A DNA stretch of 36,832 nt from Paulinella micropora (Eukaryota; Cercozoa; Imbricatea; Euglyphida). Made by a program: the position numbers and the translations under genes. Where the stretch lies: positions 405,084-441,915 of the forward strand of contig BJOX01000134.1 in the NCBI GenBank assembly GCA_009731375.1, in the 5' to 3' direction. The notes below the pieces were generated by a model. That model was not told the origin of the DNA. It saw only the letters and a program-made list of their open reading frames with translations, and ran no database searches. Positions 8,868-18,100 of this stretch are shown here, one piece after another (the stretch's first letter is position 1; the number at the start of each line of letters is the position of its first letter).

Positions 8868-8883
8868 TTGGAGTCACCAGCAC
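8868..8883 (+). promoter_or_regulatory. Gypsy primer-binding site
   Basis: One base after the LTR the strand reads TGGAGTCACCAG, which would pair with a tRNA ending CTGGTGACTCCA. The tRNA species cannot be assigned from here. Confidence 0.6.
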
Positions 8884-9628
8884 AAGGCTGATTTCTTTTC
8901 TGGCTTGTTTTTGGAACAGCAGAAAGAAAAATTGGACAGACCTATCTCTTCTGAGTAGGTGTTCCAAAAAACAAATACTCCAGCACATCCCCACACAGCT
9001 CTTTTTGCAAAACTAGACGTCTAGGCGTTTGTGAGTAGGTGTCTCAGTACCCTCTCCACAGCCTGTATCTGTGTCCTCACAAGGAGGCCAGACACCAGAC
9101 CTCGTAGCTGTTCTTTTGTTCTCTCTTGAGACAGAGACAGAGTAGGTCAACAGACGTACAAACAAACACTCACAGTTACAAACAAACTTGAAGGACACGA
9201 GCGTAGTACTCTACCTTTCAAGTCTGTGCACTTTGTTGCCTCTCAAACCACACACATCAGAGTATTTTTGCAAATCTCTGACTGTCTTTCGACAATAGGT
9301 CTGAACAAGTGTCAGACGACAAGTCGACTTCTCAAGGAGTGCTTCTCTAGCCTCTTTGACATTATCTGTACATAGGTCCTCGTACCTCATAACAGATACA
9401 ACAACAAAAAGAGAAAAAGAAAAGAGGAGTGGAGAAGGAGATCAAATTTTCAGAGAAAGTCGTACAGATTACTTCTTTCTCACAAAAAAAAAACACATAA
9501 GACATAGAGGTGAGACGCTCTCTCTCTATACTGTCTTTTCGTTTTTTCTCTCTATTCGTTCCTCATAGACGAACAGAGCAATTACGGGGTAGAAACAACT
9601 CTGTCTCATCCGTATTCCTTCAGCGTCC
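8884..9628 (+). other. Gypsy 5' leader
   Basis: About 745 bp between the primer site and gag, with several short upstream ATG frames and no conserved product. It presumably carries packaging signals; none can be pinpointed. Confidence 0.65.
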
Positions 9629-12139
9629 ATGTCTACTAGGTCTGAAGACTGGCAGGAAGGAGGGGGGGAGAGTGAGCGAACCCCAGGAAACGAAGAGGAG
9701 TTCGTTGACCCTCATGCAGAAGGAGGAGATCTGGCACCTTCCTTTGACACAGGAGGAGCAGAGAATCAATTTTTTACTGCGCCTTCCTTTGACACAGGAG
9801 GAGCAGAGGAAGTCGAGGAGGAGGAGAAGGGAGGAGAGGAAGCGAGGTTTGTGGCCGAATATGGCAAACTAAGTAAGAAGGAGTTTGAGGAGAAGAAAGG
9901 GAAGGATGAGGCCTATAAATGGCTATACATTCCCCAAGAAATGCGATGGGGACAACCCTTGAAGAAGGAGGACATCTGTTACCCTCTCCCAAGGCAAGCT
10001 CTGCCTCTGGCAGAATTCCTCAGAGACGACGGTGCACAGTTACAGGTGCAACATGTCTCATTTGGGGACAATATGTCTTTACTGGAGCTACTCGACCTCT
10101 CATGGACAGTGTTTGAGTGTGCTATACTCTTTGAGTACCAGACTGGAAAGACTGTGCTGCCATGGAACACAAGAGCACTGGCTAGGTTGCTCGATCCTGG
10201 TCAGGACATTGATTCAATAAAGAGAGTGGAAAAGGAGTTTAAGTTCAGGAATCCAAAAGGACAGATCAATGTCATGGATGTGTCTCTGAAACTTATGGAA
10301 GCCAAGTTAGTGGACCTGGGTAAAATCCAACACACCCAGTTTGGCAGGGACCTTCACCCGGCCCTGAGGGAAATAGAAGGCGAAGCTGGAGGGGTGACGA
10401 GGATGAAGAAGCTGCATGCGGCCTTGGTGAAGGATGACGCATGGAAGAGGTGGGTCTTCACGAAGGATCATACGATCTTGGAGGGGACGGCCGCACCACC
10501 CCCCACCAATAAAGCGGGAGAGAAGGAGTTGGCGGAGAAGGCCTTGTTCCTTCGGAAGGCAGCTGAGATCCTGTCTTTTTTTCATCATGCCCAAGAGCTG
10601 TATATCAAAGAGCTAGCGGCTGAGAAAGAAAAGAAGGAGATGGAGGCAAAGATTGCATTAGCCAAGGCGGCGGGAACAAAGGGACCGAAATATTCCTCTG
10701 GATCTTATATGGCTCCCTCGGGCCGCTCCGCCCCGTCAGCCCACACAGCCCCTTCGGCCCCTGCGACTAGCTCAGCGCCTACCACTGTTATTGTCAACAG
10801 TAATGACAAAAAGGACAGACAGGCTATCATACAGGCCTTCCAAAAATATACAAAGTCCGATGCCACTGCTCTGACGCTGTATGCAGAGACAGCGAGTCAG
10901 AAGGACACGGATGCGAACCTTCGAGACAAGCTCAGAAGAATTGATGCTTGTATGAAGCAGCATCCAACGGACGAAACACAGGAGTATGAGGCGTTGTACA
11001 CCTTGTTGGACCCATCAATCATCACACAAGGGTTTGATGTTGGGGAGTACAAGGCGATGAGAGCGGTAGAGGTGGCGGCTAGGAGAGCAGCCTCAGACCT
11101 GCAATGCACGGTGCCAGTTGCCGTCCTCTTGCAATACTTTAAAACTCATGGGTATCAGCACCTGTGCACTGGTACTTTGATTGGGTTTGAGATTTTTCAA
11201 GAGGTGAACGAAGGGCTGGGCATTGGCACGAGGTTGGCAGCGATCCTCACTGAGGTCAGCGCCAAGTACGGGCTCTTTTATAGCCGGAAGTCTATCATTT
11301 TGTACTTCCTGAGTGCTTTGTGTACACGACACCCGAGCAAGCTCGCAAGGATCATACAGTCCTGTCCGACCTTCACGGCGGTGAAGACGGCGGATTTTTT
11401 AGAAACGAATATATACGAGAGGACTGTAGCGGCTACTCCGCCGGGCGACCTGTTCAAGGAGGTGCTCGACGCGTGTTCCGAATTGGACACGGCCACCGAG
11501 TCATTCTCCAGTGCCGCGACACAGGGGGTTGGAGGTGCTCAAGCAGCACATGCAACTCGAACGGCAGGTCTCAAGAGGGGGAGAGATGAGCCGACGCCGT
11601 GCTACCGCTATTTTTCATACATGGCGTGTAAGCATGAGGCACAGAAAGGAGTAGGCAATTGCCTCTTCAGCCACGACTCTCTTGATGATAGGCAGCGAAA
11701 TCTTTTCCTTAGAGAGCTCGAAGGCATGAAAAAGACCATGTACGCCATGTACAAGAAGGAGTTGGAGGAGGGGAGGTGGAATGCGAATATGGTCTCGGAT
11801 GCGGAGTTCCGGGAGGCCATCATTTACTTCCTTGACAGAATGAAGAGAAGGGAGAAGAGAGAGACATCGGGCCGATCAAAGGCGCCGACTAGAGGAGGAG
11901 GAGAGACGAGAGGATCGTCACGAGGGTCCCGAGGGACACCAAGAGGGGCGGCACCACGAGGACGAGGCTTTCGTGGAAGGGGAGGACGGACCCCAGCGCG
12001 CCCTCCCAGAGGACACGGATACTGGAATTATAGCACCAGTTCCAGCTCCAACTACCCCCAGCAAGCTTATACCGCTACGGAGGGGGGACGTCAAGACGAA
12101 GACACCGGCTCAGGTGAGCGTGTTGTCGTCGTAGACTGA
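9629..12139 (+). CDS. gag: Gypsy Gag with CCCH-type finger and RG-rich tail
   Basis: An 836-residue Gag that forms the particle and binds RNA. An acidic N-terminus carries two copies of APSFDTGGAE (14 residues apart) and a Glu-rich run. The middle is mostly helical and probably includes the capsid. No CCHC knuckle is present. Instead residues about 658-682 read C-x8-C-x10-C-x3-H (CYRYFSYMAC...CLFSHD), close to the CCCH RNA-binding finger pattern. The C-terminus (about 750-810) is rich in RG/RGG/RGRG and ends VVVVD. The stop is TGA, with pol continuing in the same frame. The start ATG at 9629 is the first that gives the full frame. Confidence 0.9.
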   Translation: MSTRSEDWQEGGGESERTPGNEEEFVDPHAEGGDLAPSFDTGGAENQFFTAPSFDTGGAEEVEEEEKGGEEARFVAEYGKLSKKEFEEKKGKDEAYKWLYIPQEMRWGQPLKKEDICYPLPRQALPLAEFLRDDGAQLQVQHVSFGDNMSLLELLDLSWTVFECAILFEYQTGKTVLPWNTRALARLLDPGQDIDSIKRVEKEFKFRNPKGQINVMDVSLKLMEAKLVDLGKIQHTQFGRDLHPALREIEGEAGGVTRMKKLHAALVKDDAWKRWVFTKDHTILEGTAAPPPTNKAGEKELAEKALFLRKAAEILSFFHHAQELYIKELAAEKEKKEMEAKIALAKAAGTKGPKYSSGSYMAPSGRSAPSAHTAPSAPATSSAPTTVIVNSNDKKDRQAIIQAFQKYTKSDATALTLYAETASQKDTDANLRDKLRRIDACMKQHPTDETQEYEALYTLLDPSIITQGFDVGEYKAMRAVEVAARRAASDLQCTVPVAVLLQYFKTHGYQHLCTGTLIGFEIFQEVNEGLGIGTRLAAILTEVSAKYGLFYSRKSIILYFLSALCTRHPSKLARIIQSCPTFTAVKTADFLETNIYERTVAATPPGDLFKEVLDACSELDTATESFSSAATQGVGGAQAAHATRTAGLKRGRDEPTPCYRYFSYMACKHEAQKGVGNCLFSHDSLDDRQRNLFLRELEGMKKTMYAMYKKELEEGRWNANMVSDAEFREAIIYFLDRMKRREKRETSGRSKAPTRGGGETRGSSRGSRGTPRGAAPRGRGFRGRGGRTPARPPRGHGYWNYSTSSSSNYPQQAYTATEGGRQDEDTGSGERVVVVD

Positions 12140-12142
12140 CGG
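12137..12142 (+). promoter_or_regulatory. UGA-CGG stop, candidate readthrough signal
   Basis: Gag ends GAC TGA CGG. From CGG to the pol ATG at 12215 there are 25 sense codons and no other stop, and pol is in the gag frame. UGA-CGG is a known leaky-stop context in several plant RNA viruses. Suppression would give Gag-Pol directly. The downstream 40 nt are nearly all purine, and no stem-loop is evident close by. Confidence 0.65.
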
Positions 12143-15100
12143 GAGGAGAAGAGAGAGGAAAAGAAGAGAGAGAAGGAGATAAAAACTGTTCTTTTTAATC
12201 CGACAGTCACAGTTATGCCTACTGTTGATGAACAGGATACGAACGGTTCCGTTCCTCCCAGACGTGAAGGTGAAGGCACACAGCCTCACAAGCCTCAAGG
12301 TAAGCACTTGCTAGTTCATCCTTCGAGAGCTAATATGATAAATGATGCGAATAGGAAGGCGAAGAAGGCGATGGAGGAGAGGAAGCCGAAACCAAAGGCT
12401 AGGTCTCCTCCTACGAAGAAGCAGCGGACCGTACCCCCGCCAAAGGACTCAATAGTCTCTGCTATAGACACGAGTACACTCGGTGTACCAGACTCTGTCC
12501 AAAAGACACTCGAGATACCGGAAGCCCCGGAGACTCAAGAAGTTAAGTTGGCGGAAAAGGGGGGAGAACGAGAAGAGGACAAGGAACTTGAGCTTAGACT
12601 CAAAACCCTAGAACGAAAAATTCATGTGCTAGCGGCTAGTTTACATAGACCAGACGCGCTATGCTACACTGACCTCTTTTGTGAAACTTTACAAACCACA
12701 TTAAAAGTTGGTAATGATACGATGGCGAATATTAATATTGTCGGCCAGAAGTTTTTGAATAGTCACCGGACATGGGTGGACAAAAACATTAGAAAAACAA
12801 AGGGGACCCTAAAAGGGGTAGGCAGCCGTACGGAAATTACGGGCATCGTCACATTAATTTTCAAATTGAAATCCGGTCGAGTATATCGTGCGGACCTCTA
12901 TGTTGTCCCCGATTACCACGGTTCAATCCTGCTGTCGTATGACCAATTGGCTACGATGGGGGCTGTGATCGATTGCGCCGCACGGCGGGTGATTTATGGA
13001 GTGAAGAATGGAGAGGAGGAGGATATTAATCCGATGACTGCTACTGACTCATACGAGGCTTTTGAGCTGAGTCTAGCAACGGAGAGGAAAAAGTTGGCCT
13101 TCGTACATGAGGCAACTGAAGCCTATGTACACCCCTATGTCACAGTGCCGGAGGAACTGACCTGGACCGACAATTGGGAGACGGAGATGCAGGCGTATAC
13201 GGTTACGATTCCCGCATGGGACAGAAAGTCTATTGATGACTTAGTCGTAGCGCGTAATGAGGAGATAATATGTGTTGCGAAACAGTGCCCGTCGTTGGCC
13301 AGATTCGCAGAAGGTGGCGGGGCAGATGTCCATATTACTAATGGCTACTGTTACCATGCGAAGGTGTCAGATGAGAAGAGAGAGGCGTTTGTGCCAAGGA
13401 GGAAGGGGCGTATCCCCGATACTCCAGCGGATGACATTAAAACTTTTATCACGAACTTTTTGGGGCGATGTGCCTCCTGGCCGCGCTCATTAACTGAAGT
13501 GAAAAAGTGTCTACGGACTCTATTTGAGAGTAACAAGCCGTATACTGTCATTCTGCCATACAATGAGAAGGCGATATGGGCACAGGAGATAAGGGACCGG
13601 CTTATTGATCATCCTATACCTGTTCCTTCTCGCAAGCAACAGTTAGTGGTGGCTTGTCGACTCGGGTCTCGGGAGCAGAGCAGTGCATACAAGCAAAAGC
13701 TCAGAGCCCAGGACAAGTTGAAATTGATACCTCAAGCTTTCACATGCTTTGATGGTTTCTACACCCGTAAGGCTCCGATACAATACGCGAACCTTATTGA
13801 TATGCTTGTCGGGCTGGGTCATGATGATGAGCCGGACACAGTCACGTATGAAAGAACGGGACTAGACGATTTGTCCGAGGAAGATTTGAGTTTGGAGGAG
13901 GACTTAGCGCCCCTCAAGGANNNNNNNNNNNNNNNNNNNNNNNNNNNNNNNNNNNNNNNNNNNNNNNNNNNNNNNNNNNNNNNNNNNNNNNNNNNNNNNN
14001 NNNNNNNNNNNNNNNNNNNNNNNNNNNNNNNNNNNNNNNNNNNNNNNNNNNNNNNNNNNNNNNNNNNNNNNNNNNNNNNNNNNNNNNNNNNNNNNNNNNN
14101 NNNNNNNNNNNNNNNNNNNNNNNNNNNNNNNNNNNNNNNNNNNNNNNNNNNNNNNNNNNNNNNNNNNNNNNNNNNNNNNNNNNNNNNNNNNNNNNNNNNN
14201 NNNNNNNNNNNNNNNNNNNNNNNNNNNNNNNNNNNNNNNNNNNNNNNNNNNNNNNNNNNNNNNNNNATTAGAAAAACAAAGGGGACCCTAAAAGGGGTAG
14301 GCAGCCGTACGGAAATTACGGGCATCGTCACATTAATTTTCAAATTGAAATCCGGTCGAGTATATCGTGCGGACCTCTATGTTGTCCCCGATTACCACGG
14401 TTCAATCCTGCTGTCGTATGACCAATTGGCTACGATGGGGGCTGTGAGTCGATTGCGCCGCACGGCGGGTGATTTATGGAGTGAAGATGGAGAGGAGGAG
14501 GATATTAATCCGATGACTGCTACTGACTCATACGAGGCTTTTGAGCTGAGTCTAGCAACGGAGAGGAAAAAGTTGGCCTTCGTACATGAGGCAACTGAAG
14601 CCTATGTACACCCCTATGTCACAGTGCCGGAGGAACTGACCTGGACCGACAATTGGGAGACGGAGATGCAGGCGTATACGGTTACGATTCCCGCATGGGA
14701 CAGAAAGTCTATTGATGACTTAGTCGTAGCGCGTAATGAGGAGATAATATGTGTTGCGAAACAGTGCCCGTCGTTGGCCAGATTCGCAGAAGGTGGCGGG
14801 GCAGATGTCCATATTACTAATGGCTACTGTTACCATGCGAAGGTGTCAGATGAGAAGAGAGAGGCGTTTGTGCCAAGGAGGAAGGGGCGTATCCCCGATA
14901 CTCCAGCGGATGACATTAAAACTTTTATCACGAACTTTTGGGGCGATGTGCCTACCTGGCCGCGCTCATTAACTGAAGTGAAAAAGTGTCTACGGACTCT
15001 ATTTGAGAGTAACAAGCCGTATACTGTCATTCTGCCATACAATGAGAAGGCGATCTGGGCACAGGAGATAAGGGACCGGCTTATTGATCATCCTATACCT

Positions 15101-18100
15101 GTTCCTTCTCGCAAGCAACAGTTAGTGGTGGCTTGTCGACTCGGGTCTCGGGAGCAGAGCAGTGCATACAAGCAAAAGCTCAGAGCCCAGGACAAGTTGA
15201 AATTGATACCTCAAGCTTTCACATGCTTTGATGGTTTCTACACCCGTAAGGCTCCGATACAATACGCGAACCTTATTGATATGCTTGTCGGGCTGGGTCA
15301 TGATGATGAGCCGGACACAGTCACGTATGAAAGAACGGGACTAGACGATTTGTCCGAGGAAGATTTGAGTTTGGAGGAGGACTTAGCGCCCCTCAAGGAG
15401 CATAAGAAGATGTCGGAGGAAGATTTCCAAGCGGCGGCGCGGAAAATTTTAGAAGAAGGAGTGGGTTCGGAGAGAGAGAAGGCGTTTCTCAAAGCTAAGA
15501 TGGAGGCGTACAGAGAAATTTTCGACCCTCCTCGGGCAGGTGGTGTAAAGTCGGATGACTTCACTGCTGTCATTTACAAGATACCGGGTGCGGAGCCATC
15601 TCCGGCACCACGGAGGGCAAATTTGAGCATACATGAGGCAAAAATAGCGGAGGAGAATGTGAGACAGTTGCTCGATGAGGACTTTATTGAGAGATCTACA
15701 TCTCCAATTGTCTCTCAACCGAAAATCGTCCCTAAGCCAGGAGGAGAATGGCGCTTGACGATCAATTATGCCCGTGTGAATAAGGTGCTAGAGGAAGAGA
15801 GAAATCCTCTGCCGACCTTAGAAGAAGGCAGAAGGGTGCTGCGGAATGCTAAATTCTATTCGGTCATTGACCTTAAGAACGGCTTCTGGCAGATACCACT
15901 GGACGAGAAATCCAGATGGCTGACTGCATTCGTTGTGGGTATGGAAATATACCAGTGGAAGGTGCTTCCAATGGGACTCAAACAGGCCCCGGGGCTCTTT
16001 CAGAAGGCGATGCAGAAGATGTTGAGCGGTCAATATGACGACCAGTCGGAGGATGGTTTTATGAGAAGGAGAGGACAGAAGGCGGGAGAATATGCATTTT
16101 GTTACATCGATGACATCATCGTATACTCTAACACAATGGAAGAGCATATCGATCACTTGTCAGATGTCTTCAGGCGCATCGGAGCTTTTGGCCTGAAATG
16201 CAACCTAAAGAAATGTCAGCTTGCCAGGACAAGTGTGACGTATTTGGGTTACGAGATTTCTCATAATAGGGTCTCGATATCGCGCGAGAAGAGGGAGGAG
16301 ATCATGAGTAGACAGTTGCCAAAGAATCGCACAGAGTTACACTCTTTTCTTGCGATGGCACAGTACTACAGCCAGTTCATACCCGATTGGGGTGCAACTC
16401 GGGCTAAGCTGGAGAAGATGATTGATTTTGGAGACTTTGAGAAGTGGGATGAGGAGGCTTTGCAGGCGTTTAATACGCTCAAAGATATCATTTATAAAGA
16501 TCCCAAGGACGGCGGATTAGTACTTATGATGCCCGACTTTACGAAACCGTTCGTAGTCGACACGGATGCATCTAAGTTTGCGATTGGCGCGGTGCTGCAA
16601 CAGGAAGATGAGGAGAAAAAGTTGCGCCCGATCATGTTTATTAGTAGAAAGCTGTGTGCGGCGGAGCGAAATTACTGCACGCGACAGAGGGAGGCGTTGG
16701 CAGTAGTATGGGCTCTCAAGAGGCTCAGAGAATACTTGTGGGGAGGACCTCTATTCACGGTTAGGACCGATCATCACAACCTTCTTTGGTTGATGAATCA
16801 TGAACAAACCGGCCGTTTGGCGCGGTGGCAAGCTTTCTTGTCATGTTTCAATTTCACGATGGTCTACTTACCGGGAAAGCGAAACGTAGTCGCTGATAGC
16901 CTTTCCAGGCTAGAGTTTCAGTCGGAGGTGTCGGCTCTCGTATCATCAGTGGAGATGATGGACCTGTCCACGGACAAGGTATACGAGGTGAGCCACATAG
17001 AGGCGATGCAGATGGCAAGAGGCGTTCGTTATGACCGCACGGGTCTACGATATAGTCCTCAAGGCCCGGAGCATGGCATATGCTGTGAGGCGCATGTTCT
17101 CGAAGACGCTGAGTGGTCTTATGAGGCATACGAGAACGCGAAGGCGAATATAAAAGAAGAGGAGGAGACGACTGAGGTCTGTACTGAACCTCCACAGGAA
17201 AATCGAAGCGAGCTTGATGAAGACCCGGAAAGGGTAGGAGTAAGGTTGGAGGACGGTACTATTCATATCGCCTCGCCTACCGCGTGGAGGCAGCAACAGG
17301 CGACGGATCCGGAGTTCAAGGAGCTCATAACGTTATACAAGAACCCTAATGAGCTTAAAAAGACTCCACAGATCAAAGATCAGATGAAGGAGATGGCGTG
17401 GAGAGATGGGCTATTGTGGTACAAGGGCCAGCATGGCAAATTTGCATCACAGCCTGACAAATGGACTCTCTGGGTACCAGAGAAGTTGAGGCGCTTTATA
17501 TATGTCGCAGCCCATAACTGCCCCTTACTGGCACATCCGGGTCGACAAAGAACTCATTGGTTCATAGCGAGGCGATTTTGGTGGAAAGGGATGAAGGAGG
17601 AGATAGACAGGGAAGTGGACGCATGCATCCCATGCAAAACCACAAAGACACCGCTGAAGGCGAACTTTGGCCTGATCGGTACATTCCCGTTACACGCCGG
17701 GATGTTTGAATTTTTACACATCGATCATGTGGGACCTTTCCCCGAATCGGCAGAAGGGTACAGATACCTTCTTACCGCAATAGATCGAGCCACCAATTAT
17801 GTCTGGGTTGTTCCTGTTAAGGACGCTACAGGCAAGACAACTGCGGAGGCTCTGATCGATAGGATCGTCTCGCAGATCGGAGTGCCTAGAAAGATATGTT
17901 CTGATCGAGGTTCTGACTTTAATAATGAAGTCATCGACAGACTATCTAAGTACTACGGGATGAAATGGCAATATGTTACTGCCTATAACCCGAGAGCGAA
18001 TGGCAAGATCGAGCGGGTACATAGACCTCTCAAAGCCTCGCTTAAGATGTACTGTATGAAGAAGGAGAATCAGAGAGCCTGGGTGGAGGCAGCACCTTCA

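Noticed and set aside
12140-12217. Nuclear reassignment of UGA to tryptophan
   Set aside because: Copia and gypsy ORFs with dozens of Trp use only TGG and contain no other in-frame TGA, so a general reassignment does not fit.
13819-14343. 174-codon minus ORF through the gap
   Set aside because: It is mostly unknown bases and antisense to gypsy pol.
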